From assembly GCA_025617375.2 (NCBI GenBank), contig JAMYGW020000012.1, positions 806,001 to 870,000 of the forward strand: a stretch of 64,000 nucleotides of DNA, given 5' to 3'. The notes under the pieces are model-generated. The model searched no databases and was not told the origin of the DNA. It worked only from the letters and a program-made list of their open reading frames with translations. Below, in pieces: positions 23,176 to 35,310 of the stretch. The translations under genes and the position numbers were made by a program. The stretch comes from Acarospora socialis. Its lineage: Eukaryota; Ascomycota; Lecanoromycetes; Acarosporales; Acarosporaceae. Numbering within the stretch: position 1 is the first letter of the stretch; every line of letters begins with the position of its first letter.

Positions 23176-25738
23176 TCAAATCATTGCGGTCGTTACTATC
23201 ATATCTCTAGATCCCGGTCTCTGTAGGCGGTCGATCCCAAGATGTTCCTTTCCATCTTTTCCCTCGAACACACCAAAGGCATACCTTGGATGCGTCTTCT
23301 CTCCGGCTTGTGCACTCAACAACCTCGTCACCAGGTCCGTTTTGCTTCTCGGTTCTCTGAATGCAGCATCGTCGAGCAACGGGCTCTGGTACAAGAAGCT
23401 AATAAGGTCCGCCAGGGTCCGGATGTCATGCGGGAGATATCGCGACCGTGTGGGCCAAACGAATAGAAAGGACATGACGTAGAGGATAACGAAGACAAGG
23501 ATAGCGTAGAAGCCTGCCATGTCCGCTGCCACGCGAACCTCTTGCTCAGACATAAAGAACTGGGCAGTGAAAATGCCTCCACCCAAAATCGGTAGGGTTA
23601 TGGATAATAAGCTGATGAAGGAGAACCATGCGACTTTGTAGTGGCCCGCAATAGCGGCATTAATCGAAACAGCGACAGGCAAGCAGCTGGTGTAGTTGAG
23701 GAGTAGGCTCCTTTCGGCGGAGGCACCACGCGGATTGGCCAGGTTGGAAAAGGGTTGCAAAGCGCGGAAATACACGTCGAAGGGTTGCCATATTAGGAAG
23801 AGTATAAGCCCGATCAGGGAAGGTATAAAGCTGTACAAGAAGTCGGCAGGTGAGAAGCCGATCGAATTGGTGGATGGTGCGATTAACGGAAGGAACCCGT
23901 TTCGGACTGCCTGTCTGACGAAACTGACCACGATGAAGGCGATGAGCAGAACGAAGGCAGTGACAATCCAGGCGACAACAAATGTATCTTGTAGGAACCA
24001 TGGAGTCCATCGATATCGTACCGCGGGCGAATGAATACCGGCCTGAGACGACGATCCTAGAGATGCAGACTTCAAAGGCCGTTGGCCCTCGACGTCAAAT
24101 CCAGCAGGATCTTGATACCTGAGCTCATGAACCTTCTCCGTCAGCCCTTTCCGCGGTGAAGAATATCGAGGCATTGACTCATTCTCAACTCCGATGGTGT
24201 AGAAAACGTCATGCGAGGTGTTGGATAGTCTCCAATAGCCCAGTCGAGGCTCTCGTGGTGACCGCTCTGATCTCGGTTCCATGCGGGTCTCGGTCTCGTC
24301 AAAGTCGTGTAGCAGATTGGATCGTCGGATCATCGCGATCAAATCAGCCAGAGATGTTGCATCCCACACAAGGCCAGTGCGTCTCTTGTTGAAATGAATA
24401 AGGGTTGTAAGTAGGGCAGACGCCAGAAGCAAATATAGAGCGACCAATATCCATGACACCGGTTGTACCGATGTCCACCGCCAAATAGCGTCGCCGTCTC
24501 TGTCAACGAGTCGAGTTTGGAAAGTCGAGGCTTGTAGAGGGATGGTGAATGTCGACACCCAGAAAATCAAGAAGGAAACACCCAGCAATGGCTGCCGCTG
24601 GCGGAACAGTGCGGTGTTGGGTAGAATGAAACCCGAAGGAAACAAGGACATGTGATGTAGAACACTCAGTCGCTCAGAAGTCCGCTCAGATGCTAAGGCC
24701 GTAAATGGTAGCGTTCGGTATATCGCCGCCTCCACGACAAAACGCCATAGAACAATGAGACTCGCTAGCAGTTGCGGAAGGTATTGGAATAAGAAATATC
24801 GACTGCTCCCTACGCCGTCATAATCCAGAAGTCCGCTATGCTGTGCGGACCATATATTACAGAAGATCAATGCTCCAGTCATGAGGAGACAACAAGCAAT
24901 CAGAGCAGCCATAGGTATCGGTCGCAAGACGGTAGGCAAGAAACGAAGCTGTGGATATCGAATCTCGTCGTCAGGTTTATCGACTGGCATGAAAACGTTT
25001 TCACTCTCTGTTCCGCTTTAGTAATGCCCCTGTCCTCATCAAAGCAATTACTGACCATGCAATTCAAGCCTCTCGACTGGCCGATCCAGACTTTGCTTCC
25101 TCCGTGGTGGTGATCTTCCTTCTCTTTTGTAGTATCCGAGACCTTCATCTGGTACAATGCGTTCCACAGGATACAACGCCTCACTGTTGCCAGATCCGCT
25201 CCTTCTCCTCCCTGTCAATTCCTCATCACGGGTAAGTTGGTCAATCGCAAAGCGGATATAAGGTGTATCGTCCAAGCCCGGTGTTGGCGCGCTGAGGTCG
25301 TTGTCCGTAGTCACCTCTATGATAGCGTTGGTTGACTGGTCGAGTCTGCCGTCATCGGGTCCATCTTCCTCTAACTCAACAGCTTTCGGTGCTTCAAGGA
25401 TCTCCGTTGAAGGCACATCTGGTACCTTCAATGACACCGGCGCTTCCAACTGTACTTTATCCGAGATCGAAGCCGGAGATCTAGATTGCGATGGGGGCGT
25501 TTCGTAGCGCAGGACCGTAACGAGAGAACCGATGCTCGAGCCCTCCGAGGCATGTTCGGAGAAGGAGTAATAATCATCAGAGGCTGTGATCGATTGCTCA
25601 GATAGAGCATGCAACAGCTGAGGTCTGCTAGCTGTTCGCGAAGCTTTCGTCAGTATCACACGTCATTCTATGAGAGAATGGAAGGTACATACAGTTAACG
25701 GATTTGAGATTAACATCACCCAGGTTCATTGCGGTCAT
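23176..25738 (-). CDS. DUF3433 membrane protein, 3 exons
   Basis: Predicted 817-aa integral membrane protein. Exons (minus): 25738-25693, 25631-25056, 25007-23176. The first exon is 15 codons (MTAMNLGDVNLKSVN); a TACTGAC branch site supports the first intron. The N-terminal 200 residues are polar. Two similar halves follow, each with membrane segments ending in a cytosolic stretch: DATSLADLIAMIRRSNLLHDF followed later by LGYWRL, and DIRTLADLISFLYQSPLLDD followed by RYAFGVFEG. This twin 'L(A)DLI..L..S.LL' layout is the fungal DUF3433 family (Neurospora Spray-like). About ten hydrophobic helices. The function is uncertain; Spray is linked to calcium homeostasis and hyphal branching. It is convergent with MoaE (229 bp apart). 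Confidence 0.85.
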
Positions 25739-27531
25739 AAGAGTCGTAATTGTACCAAGTCCTCAGCCCTGATACTTGCGAGGAGGTCATGATGCAAGTA
25801 CAGTAGCGAGGAATGCCGGGTATTAATTGCTTTGGACATTATTGTTCCGTGAGGCTGTCACTGTTGTGGAGAGGTTGGTGATTGTTCGCGGAGGTTGGGA
25901 TTGGTGGAAGCCCAGCCACCAGAACAACGCAACATGCAATTCAAGAAGAAGATAAACAGGATTTCTAGAAACTGTCCCTCGTCTGCAAGATTTCCAAATC
26001 GTTTTCTTCACAATCATTGTCTAAACTAATCTCTACTATGATTTATGCACCAAAGCATCTCAGTACGAGTAGTAGAAGTGGAAACAGCTCTCCAACCGAA
26101 GCGGACCTCGAGCTTCAGGCTCTCGGGAACTCCCGTATAACCTACAGAGGTGATAAACATGATAGCAGTTGGAAAATCGTCACGGAAGTCTGGTAATGAA
26201 CTCATCCCTACTCGTATGTGTGTCGGAGACTTCAACCGTTATCGTTACACGACGTTACTCCCAACTTAGCGCCTTGTGAGAGTCCACGTATCCCATACAC
26301 TTGTTCAGCAATGAGATCCATGTGACGATGAGGTGGTGCCACAGAAAAGAAAAGAGAAAAGGGGTTCGGCATGGTCTTGTCATAGGCTGATCCTCCTGTG
26401 GTTCCTACGATCCAAAACTGCTGTCAACGATACCTACCTTATTAATTATTGAGGGGCCGAGACACGTCGTACAGCATACGCTTTCGCACCGGCAGAGTAA
26501 GCGCTATAGTCGCACCTCTTGCGAATCACCACCCGTATTGAATACGGAAGATCTATGAACTAAATTCCCAAGCGGATACCAACATGACAGAAATAGAGTC
26601 TTATTGAGGAGATGCCTCTAAAGCTACGCAATGATCATGCAGGAACGCCGAAGAATTGATTGGTCGGTTTCCATCTGCAAAACACTCGTCCAGTCCAATT
26701 CTCGCCATAGCACTGTTTCAGCAAATGCGAGCCATACGAACATGTCCCACCCGAAACCGCCTTGTGTTACATTTATATGGTGAGACATCCGCGGGCCGTT
26801 GGATGCGATTGTATTGAATATGCCAAGACGTGATTTCCATGAATGCGGGAACCTGACGATTTTCCGGGGTTAACAAAAATGATTGACTGACTGCAGCTGC
26901 ATTCTTATTATTCCCTCAAGCACCATCTTTTCACAACCTCAACCTTTCTTCTTCCTTACAACTATCCTATTAGTCTTGTGATCGAGCATTACTACTCTTA
27001 ATCACTGCGCTGTCACTCGTTCCAGCTGCATCCTCACGCTCTCTTCTTCTTTTCGCCCTACAAGGGCACACACATACACTGTGCCATACACAATTTGCCA
27101 CTCATCGACCCAGATTATACCTCAGCTCACGGAGCCGTGGGAAGGCTGAGAAGCGGTTCTCCTCCCTATATTAACTACCTATTGAGCGGCTACCTTCCGC
27201 TCGAGGAGTCAAGCACGTCTTGCGCGATATACCCTCAAAATACTATTGGACCGGCTGCATTGGGTTGCCATACGCAAAGGTACGTACCCAATGTTGAATT
27301 CCCTTTGGAATCACTGGACAGCATCGACAACCGAAAAATTTGATGTCTGTTGTGGCAGGCGGTGAAGATTTTTTCGCCGTTTGTACCGGAAGGCGTTAGG
27401 GCATCTTCAGATCTTACCTAAACGGAGCCACCATCATCTCGCACCTCGATTGCTAATACTACCGTCTTCTTTTTATATGTCCACGGGTATCTATGTGGGA
27501 GCGGGACACTAATCTTTGGTATCAAGCAGAC
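25739..27531. other. Intergenic, 1.8 kb
   Basis: Promoters of the DUF3433 gene (left) and glyoxal oxidase (right). Small frames at 26026-26235 (minus) and 27095-27343 (plus) have no support. CT-rich tracts at about 26920-27060 resemble fungal core promoters but lie 470 bp or more from the next ATG, allowing a long leader. Confidence 0.45.
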
Positions 27532-30244
27532 ATGATGAAGACTGTCACTCTCCTTCTCGGTCTCGGCGCCGGCCTATGTTCTACTAATATTATTGTCGAC
27601 CGCGTTTCTCCTTCATGCGATCCCAGCTCTCTGGACTACACCGGTTGTCTCAGAGGGCAGCACTGTTCGGCGGAGGGCGTGTGAGTCATAAAACCCTGGT
27701 TTTCGAAATGGAGTTACTAGTATGGCCTTACTGATCCAAATTGTCTCGTAGATGCGAAGTTTATGACGGAGGCGACCTCTACCCTTTATCGTTCCGACGT
27801 GATGCCGCCCCACGAGACGATGGACGTTGCGGCTCAGCTTTCGGTGGTACGAGCTGTGACCCTAATGGCCCGTTTGGCGGTTGCTGTAGCTCTTACGGGT
27901 TTGTTACACCTTTCGTTAACTTCGCTACTTTGCGGGCTCATTTCCCTGGTTGAACGATGGATCTGATGTTGGAGGACGTAACAAGATATTGCGGAACTAC
28001 CCCAGCTCACTGTCTCTCGGGAAACGGTTGTCAGAGTGGATGTACTGTTGAGGCGCCTTCTCAAACTTCAAGTGTCGTCTTCCCTGCCTCGAGCACATCC
28101 CCGCGAAGTGATGGAAGGTGTGGATCGGCGTTTGGTGGTTCTACATGTGATCTCGGTGGACCTTATGGAGGATGCTGTTCGTCATATGGGCATGTTCTGG
28201 GATACATTTACTTTGACTTACACCCAGTAAACATTGTGATGTGGGCTAACAGTTCTTGCTCACAGGTTTTGTGGCAAGACCGACGATCACTGCTTGGTTG
28301 CGAACGGGTGTCAGAGCGGTTGTACGAAAGCGCCGTCAACTCCCGCTCCACCTACGCCACCTTCGGCTTCCAGTTCTCAAGAACCGGTTCTTGGGTCACC
28401 AACCTCGGCTCCTGCAAACGCACCAACTGGAGCTGTTACCAAAGACGGTTCATGTGGCGCCAAAAATGGTAACACAGTTTGCGGTAACTGGCCACAAGGG
28501 AGCTGTTGTTCCATGTACGGATACTGCGGTAGCACGACGAGCCACTGCGGTGACGGCTGTCAATCTGGACCCTGCAGCGGCCCTGCCATCATCCCAGCCC
28601 CTGGTCCTAGCCCGGCGCCGGCGAATCCCAATCCTGGGGCGTTGGCCGTCGTCGGACAATCTGGAGTTCCTGCAATGCACGCTGGGCTGATGCCGAATGG
28701 ACGGGTTATCTTCTTGGACAAGGTCGAGAACTATACACAGATCAAATTGTCGGATGGTCAATACGCATACTCTGCGGAGTATGATCCAGCCACAAATACC
28801 GCAGTGGGGCTACAGTATAAGGTTATTCATTCTCACTCTAACCTGCATCGTTAAACTAACGTGATATCAGACAAACGCATTTTGCTCCGGCGGAGCCTTT
28901 TTGCCCGATGGGCGCTGGCTATCTCTTGGGGGAAACGCACCTCTCGATTTTATTGACCCCACTGTTGGCGACGGCTTCAACGCTATCCGCTACCTCAGCC
29001 GATCCTCCAGTGACGCAAAGCTCAACGGGCAGTCCTGGAGTGAGCCAGGTAACAAGCTCGCCAGTGCGCGTTGGTATGCGTCTGCACAAACTATGGGCGA
29101 CGGCTCCGTGTTTGTGGCATCCGGGAGCTTGAACGGATTAACCCCTACAGTGGCCGCCAACAACAATCCCACCTGGGAGATGCTCAACAACCAAGGCGTC
29201 TCCAACGGTGTCAACGTTCCGATGGACATTCTCGCTAAGAACCAGCCGTACTACATGTATCCGTTCATGCACCTCCTCAAAGACGGCACTCTTTTCGTTT
29301 TCGTTTCCAAATCCTCCGAGCTCTTCAACGTCCAGAAGAACGCCACCGTAAAAACCTTCCCTGACCTCCCAGGCGATTATCGAACTTACCCAAATACCGG
29401 TGGCAGCGTCCTCCTCCCAATATCCAGCGCAAATGACTGGGCCCCAGACGTCATCGTCTGCGGCGGCGGCGCCTACCAAGATATCACCAGCCCCACCGAC
29501 CCCAGCTGCGGCCGCATCCAACCACTCGCCGCCGACCCCGGCTGGGAAATGGACTCGATGCCAGAAGGCCGCGGCATGGTTGAAGGCACCCTCCTGCCCG
29601 ACGGGACGGTGATCTTCGCCAACGGCTGCAACCGCGGCGCGCAAGGTTTCGGGCTAGCCTCGAACCCGACCCTGGAGGTGCTGATCTACGACCCCGCCAA
29701 ACCCCGCGGGCAGCGCTTCACCACGGGCCCCAGCTCCTCCATCGCGCGCCTCTACCACTCTGTCACCCTCCTTCTCCTCGACGGCACCCTCATGATCGCC
29801 GGCTCCAACCCCGTCGAGCAGCCCGTCCTCACCCCCGTCCCCGGCCGCACCCCCTCCGAAGACTACGTCACCGAGTTCCGCGTTGAGACCTATACCCCGC
29901 CCTACCTCGCCGGCGATAACGCTTTCAAACGCCCCAAGAACGTCGTTCTGGGCTCCCTCGCCCTCAAGGCGGACGGCAGCTCCTTCGCCGTCTCTTTCGA
30001 CGTCCCCGCCGGCGCAAAGGGCGTCAAGGTCGCGCTGTATCACGGCGGCTTCGTCACGCACTCGCTGCACATGAACCATCGCATGCTGTTCCTCGACAAC
30101 ACGGGTTTCGCCCCTGGCAGTACCGCTCAGAAGTTGACGGTTACCATGCCGCCGAACAGGAACGTGGCGCCGCCGGGGCCGTATGTCGTGTACGTCCTCT
30201 GCGACGGAGTGCCCGCCGTTGGGCAGTTCGTGTCCGTGGCTTAG
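27532..30244 (+). CDS. Secreted glyoxal oxidase (AA5-type) with three CBM18 modules, 5 exons
   Basis: Predicted 809-aa copper-radical oxidase that oxidises aldehydes to acids with release of H2O2. Exons: 27532-27680, 27752-27898, 27986-28189, 28266-28821, 28871-30244. Signal peptide [17 protein letters not shown]. Three chitin-binding type 1 modules: [13 protein letters not shown]...[22 protein letters not shown]...[21 protein letters not shown]...CCSMYGYCG. The catalytic part has the expected residues: Cys in [13 protein letters not shown], Tyr in ARWYASAQT, Tyr-His in [10 protein letters not shown], and His in [15 protein letters not shown]. The 28189/28266 intron starts GC, not GT. Introns 2 and 3 sit at the same codon position in modules 1 and 2. 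An upstream in-frame ATG (27493) would spoil the signal peptide. Confidence 0.92.
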
Positions 30245-30956
30245 TGAAAGCGGTCATGTCACTGTATCTGGCGCCGCGAGCGTGCGCGCTGACTTTGTGC
30301 TTCACCATCTCTCAAAGAATTACATGCAATCTAGAGGCTTAACGGTAATCTATCGCTTCTTGTTCGAATAATAGCATTGTTTTTCCTGGATCCTTCCACA
30401 TAGAGATCACGCGTTAACTTCGCTTGCCCTGTACTTGTATTCTAATTAGATAGCATAGCAGGGCGAAATGCCTCAGCTTCTTCTAAAAACCCTGCACTAA
30501 TCGTGTGCTGTCTCTAGGCAAGTGCTTCTACTTTCCTTCCCGGCCAAGTCCAGCCCTGTCCTGAGGAAGGATTGGGGCCAGATCGAAAACTCGTAGACGG
30601 GTAATTGTACTTAGAAGGTAGCTACGCATACAGTATGCAGTCACGCTAGACTCAAACCCATGGTCATGTTCTGAAGTCTCTTAGGTAGACTGCCTGTCGT
30701 CAACCTTTTGTGGGCACTTGTCGTTTGTAGCTCTAGTACTGTACCGTACCTCGAAACCGCGTTTAAGGTCTTGGGTTTCTCGACGCTGGCGCTTCGTGCG
30801 TGGCTGGGCGTCGATTCGTCGTTCTCTGATGGAAGGGGTAGATGAGTAGTGACGGGTAACGATTGGAGCAAGCAATAGGGTGTTTATGATATGGAATAGT
30901 GGAAAGCGTGGGTATGGGATAGGGTCGGTATTTTCCTGAGGAGGAGAAGAAGGGGA

Positions 30957-30986
30957 TTTGGGTTAGGGATTGGGATTAGGTTAGGG
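30957..30986 (+). repeat. Short interstitial telomere-like tract
   Basis: Reads TTTGGG, TTAGGG, ATTGGG, ATTAGG, TTAGGG: two perfect copies of the fungal telomere hexamer with three one-base variants or so in 30 bp, followed by GCTAGCTAGC. Could be a healed break or a Teb1/Tbf1-type binding site. Confidence 0.5.
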
Positions 30987-31334
30987 CTAGCTAGCTTGCG
31001 AACTCGGCTTGGACGAGGGTCGTCGTCGTGTGGATGTTGGAAGGTACAGCAACTACTTGGGAGGAGATACTCCGGTACGAGGACGAGGGGCGGATGGGAA
31101 CGGGCGTGGGAACGGGTCACGGTTGGGAACGGAGGAACGGACCAGCAGCTTGCACAGTAGGTGTGGTGCCGTGGGTAGCGTCGATTAATGGCGGTCAAGA
31201 AACGGTCTCCTTCGTCCTTCGTACTTCGTACTTCGGTGTCCCACTTTCTAAGAAGACGTCGGAATTGAGTCCGACGGACCGCGGTGCTGTTGGCGTTGCC
31301 GAGTCGTATTGACCGAATGGAACTGACCACGCAA

Positions 31335-32243
31335 CTAAGAGATTTCCCGAGGTTTCCCATTCCGTGTCTTGCGGAGCCAAGGCCCGGCGTTGCTGGCGGA
31401 AATGGAGTGTTGGTTTCTCCGGGCGAGCGGCATATTGGTGAGATGAGACGGAACAAGGTCAAGTATAGTTCTCTCGGCGGGGCATTTATGGGGCGCGGGA
31501 ACTACTGGGGTAGTAGTACGTAACGAGGACGAGAAGTAAAGAGTCTCTGGCAGCGCCGGATCCTCGGGCTGTCCAATCTTAGTCGTCTCTCTGTAAGAGC
31601 GAGATGGGAATTCCGGTGGGAAGAATGTGGAACGCCCGAGTCCCGGCATGCGTCGAACGTTCTGCGCTCCGCCATGTTTTTGCGGGCCTCTGAAGGGTCT
31701 TAGCCAAATCTTGCACGTCGGGTTCTTCCCACACCATCTGGTAACACTGCATCCGTACATAGCTAGACGCAGTGGAGGTGCGCAACGTGCTCCGGGCTGT
31801 CCTCCAACAATTTCTGACAGCTCACTGAGCCAAGTGGAGATTGAATATTGACTTTGTCTCGCGCGGCCGGCATGGTGGGATGGTTGGTGGATTGCACATG
31901 AAGAGGTTTCAGTCTCCGTCATGGGCTCTGTCACGGAATAGTGAGGGTTAGTCGGGAGATGGTCGTACACGATTAGGTCGCAAGGAAACGGACTTGGGAT
32001 ACTACGGAAAGGATTGATAATTTGGTAAGATGTACACAGGTTGAGATAAAGATGATATTGAAAGGAGAAAAGTAGTGTAAGTCCGAGAGGAATGGTGGCT
32101 CGGAATGTCCAGAAAGGTTTGCCAATTTGGTAATCAGCTTGCAAAATGACAACTACTACAGATAATAGAAGCGTGTAAGATGAGCAGATCGAACATGACC
32201 TTACAAGACAGGAGTCCGCCACCAGCCCGCACATCAAAGACAT
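31335..32243 (-). CDS. Doubtful 302-aa open frame
   Basis: An uninterrupted ATG-to-stop frame with one hydrophobic N-terminal stretch (YTLLLSVVVVILQADYQIG) and a Pro/Ser/Arg-rich remainder. A frame this long is unlikely by chance at near-50% G+C, but residue composition is noisy and no family is recognised. It may be a lineage-specific gene, a recent pseudogene or a chance frame. Confidence 0.2.
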   Translation of the reverse strand: MSLMCGLVADSCLVRSCSICSSYTLLLSVVVVILQADYQIGKPFWTFRATIPLGLTLLFSFQYHLYLNLCTSYQIINPFRSIPSPFPCDLIVYDHLPTNPHYSVTEPMTETETSSCAIHQPSHHAGRARQSQYSISTWLSELSEIVGGQPGARCAPPLRLAMYGCSVTRWCGKNPTCKIWLRPFRGPQKHGGAQNVRRMPGLGRSTFFPPEFPSRSYRETTKIGQPEDPALPETLYFSSSLRTTTPVVPAPHKCPAERTILDLVPSHLTNMPLARRNQHSISASNAGPWLRKTRNGKPREIS

Positions 32244-33396
32244 TTCCGAGACTCATCTTCCCCAAGTTCGCTAGAGCTGTAGCAGTTGCATTTCCATACG
32301 GTGGCGAGAAGTCCGTCGAACAGTTCACAAAATGAGCCACAACTCAAAAACATCAAGGCTGGTGCATATGCACTTCTCATGCCGGATGTACCGTCCGGAA
32401 GCCTCTCAACAGTTCACACATACACACGCACGTTCCCGTGGCAGGTGTCCGGTCTAGGGCACTTCAGAACTCATTTCCAGAAGCCCGGTTTGTTGAGAAG
32501 TCACTGCAGGCGCCTCGACGAATAGGAGGTTGTCTGTTCAGTTTCCGAGCGAGTGACTGACAGGACTCGGCCGGGATATAGGCACTCCATTGCACAAGCT
32601 TGCTGGACTGTCATGCAGTTGCCACTATAGCTCGTTTTTGAGAAGAAACTAAGTCGAAGGCGAGATGACTGATCAAGCGTCGGTGAGATGGAAAACCTCA
32701 CATGTGTTCAAGGCCGTAACTCTGCAAGTGGGTTCGATAGTGGCTTCGGGTACTTGCAGAGATCAAATCAGATCGGCACAAAAGATCCTGCGAAAGTGAC
32801 AATGCGCGATTTTAAGACCCTGGTCACTCGTTTTTTGAGGTGTGCTTGGTGACGGAGTGCTGGGTCGAGAGGGAAGGCTTCAGAGGATGTTTGCATGTTG
32901 ACTCGAGAAAAGTTACCATTTGATGATCGCTGTGCAGCCGAAATCTGAGCTGGTGAATTGGAAAGCGGACGTGCAACTTCTTGCTATTGAGCGGAGGAGA
33001 GTTGAGTCTAATTTGTTGGCAGAATGGAAGTACCCAGGAGCCAGTCCAGTTTCCTACAAGGGTACCCACAGGCTCTTCAAGTATCTCTTCTCGAAAGCCA
33101 TTCTGGAGCGAAGCCCTGGTCTGTGGCTGATCTCATATCAAAGGCAATCTAGAGCGTCTAGCTGTGAAGGAGTGCTAGCTAAGACCGATAATTTCCCACT
33201 GCCCCAGGGGACATTTCAATATCCATCATCAATCGTAAACATTGGCAGTCAGGGCGTAAAGTACGTAACTAATGAGAAACCGAAATGCGTGGCTGGCGGT
33301 TGGCAACCATGAACGAATTGCGATTGGGCCAAAACTTCCCAAAATCCCCAACAAATCCTCTTGAGTGGCGGACGCCGCTTTGGCGGAGGAACGTTG

Positions 33397-34464
33397 CTAT
33401 GTTTCATCATCAGTGTTGCGGCAGGACAAGCGTTTGAAGAGCATTGACATCCTCGATCGGAGTCGTCCTTTCCGGGGAGCTCGTCTAGGCCCTTTTGGTG
33501 GATGAAACGACGCGGCGAGCCTCGTCCACCTTCCCTCCCGTTCGTCATCTTCCCAGACTGAGCAATTCAGAGCTACCGGTGCAGCCTCTACCGTATCGTG
33601 AGAGGTGGAGCCTCGTCCACAGAGATTGCGTTCGCATGCGGCTGTCCGAGGTTGGTCTTGGACTAGATCACCTTTAGGTGGAGCAAGATCGTTTAAGTCG
33701 TGGTAGCATAGGTTGATCGTTTGCTCGGTAGGCGTTCTGCACCCAGCGTAGCAGACATGGCCTACCTTGGTGCCTGAAATAAGGATTGAACTCGTCATAG
33801 TGGAGGAGCGCGTGTGGGTCGGGTTCCCGGATCCGCGAAATTGATAGTCCTCCTTGGCGGGTGATCTATGCTCATCCAATCTTCTCAAATCTTCCGTACC
33901 AAAGTTGCGATGTTGCGCCGATAATTGCTCCTCGTAGGACTGGAACGTGAGGCTGCTATATGTAGAAGAATCTCGACTTCGTGGTGGCGATAAAATTCCA
34001 TACACGCCATCAAGGTCTGGAGCGCTGGAATTGGAGCTGTGAGAGAATTGTATCGAGCTTGCCCGGGATTCAAATTCGTCGTCCCAGAGAAGCTCGGAGT
34101 TGTGCATCGTTCCCTGATAAGGAGCGTTACGAAAGGTATGGACAGCGACTGGCGCATCCTTAGAGTCGAAGCGCTCCTCGATCCACCAGCCCCTCAGCCA
34201 CAAATCAGCCGAAGAGCGAGCATTCTGTATCCACAACGGCTCATCGAAAGAAGTCCCTCGTGACGTTGGTGGTGCTGGTGGTAATGGCAATCGATTGCGA
34301 TGCTGCGGCGACCGGATTGTCGGTGGGCCCTCGTCGTCGTTCTCTCTTTCGAGGATTGGTCTGTGGTCTGAATGGAGATCTATGCCCTCTTCCGAAGAAA
34401 GTGACGGTGTCGATAGTACCGGCCGAAGAGTAGTCTCTTGCTCAGAGACTGTATAAGGAGCCAT
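33397..34464 (-). CDS. Orphan 355-aa Ser-rich protein, single exon
   Basis: ATG 34464 (MAPYTVSEQETTLRPVLSTP) to stop at 33397, with no introns. Serine-, proline- and aspartate-rich N-terminal half; motifs such as LWIQNARSSADLWLRGWWIE and FESRASSIQFSHSSNSS; C-terminus strongly basic (FHPPKGPRRAPRKGRLRSR, then MSMLFKRLSCRN). A GTG codon just upstream is not needed. No signal peptide, membrane segment or known domain. Coding character is fair: the frame is long and the acidic-to-basic layout is coherent. Function unknown. Confidence 0.5.
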   Translation of the reverse strand: MAPYTVSEQETTLRPVLSTPSLSSEEGIDLHSDHRPILERENDDEGPPTIRSPQHRNRLPLPPAPPTSRGTSFDEPLWIQNARSSADLWLRGWWIEERFDSKDAPVAVHTFRNAPYQGTMHNSELLWDDEFESRASSIQFSHSSNSSAPDLDGVYGILSPPRSRDSSTYSSLTFQSYEEQLSAQHRNFGTEDLRRLDEHRSPAKEDYQFRGSGNPTHTRSSTMTSSILISGTKVGHVCYAGCRTPTEQTINLCYHDLNDLAPPKGDLVQDQPRTAACERNLCGRGSTSHDTVEAAPVALNCSVWEDDEREGRWTRLAASFHPPKGPRRAPRKGRLRSRMSMLFKRLSCRNTDDET

Positions 34465-35040
34465 CACGAAAACTGCGAATAAGGACTAACAACCACCCGG
34501 AGAACAAACATGCATCGCAAAAAAACAGTAGTCGGATGATCTTCAAGAAGATTCTGTTGTAATGTGAAGAAGAGTAGAGGTAAGAGGAGAAGAAGATGCT
34601 ATATAGTATGGAAGCAAGTCAGAAGGGGCCCGGGCTTCGGTGGCTCTCAACGGCATATGCAGCCTACTACCCCAGACTTGCAGTTCCGAACTGATATGCA
34701 TTCCCTGAACCCCACAGTCCTGTGACAAGTCAAATGCCGATCCACGCAAGGGGGACGTCGCTGAATCTGAAACTGGACGAATGATGTTCCTTTTGACGCG
34801 GAGAAATACCAAGAAGACTGCGGTTCTGACTCGAGCAGGATGAGACAGGCGAAACAATCATCGCAATGATCGGAGGGAAATTTGTGACAGCTTCCGAAGA
34901 AAAGCCATGGCTGGAGCGTGGGGATGGGGAGCAATCGTCCATAGACACGTTTTGAAGACGCAAGCAGTTCCTCATCCTGCAGATGATGCGTTCTCAAAGT
35001 TCGATTATAACTGTAATGAGCTTCCAGCTGACTAAATTGA

Positions 35041-35310
35041 AAGCAACCTCACCTGAATGCTATCAAATGATAGACTTGAAGCATTTCCACGCAGACTAAG
35101 TGCAGTCACGGCGGACATGCCGAGATTGGTCTGAAGATCAAGGATCATGCCGGCAGGAATGACACGGTTTTGGTTCAGGTGAAAGCTGCCAGTCCTTTTC
35201 CAGCAGACGTATTTCCAGAGGTCAGTCTCGTAGTTGCCGTAAGAGCTGTCATAGAAATATGGGCTTGCTGTACCAAACACCACCGGCAGGCCGGTTAGCT
35301 TCGACTGTAG
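35041..35310 (-). pseudogene. Possible exon or gene remnant
   Basis: A coding-like frame (LTGLPVVFGTASPYFYDSSY..., ...KRTGSFHLNQNRVIPAGMIL..., ...SLRGNASSLSFDSIQ) ends at a plausible donor GTGAGG near 35046, but no ATG precedes it and no matching downstream exon is clear. The family is not recognised. It may be a remnant or an internal exon of a gene I could not assemble. Confidence 0.2.

Larger units (their letters stand above)
30245..33396. other. Intergenic, 3.1 kb, one long open frame
   Basis: No recognisable gene. A 302-codon ATG frame at 31335-32243 (minus) is followed by an overlapping 192-codon frame at 30884-31462. Composition is not family-like (see separate entry). A telomere-like tract lies at 30957-30986. 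Confidence 0.4.

Noticed and set aside
29138-30079. Two long minus-strand frames antisense to glyoxal oxidase
   Set aside because: They mirror the GC-rich third positions of the sense gene; residues are Gly/Ala/Val/Asp-rich with no family.
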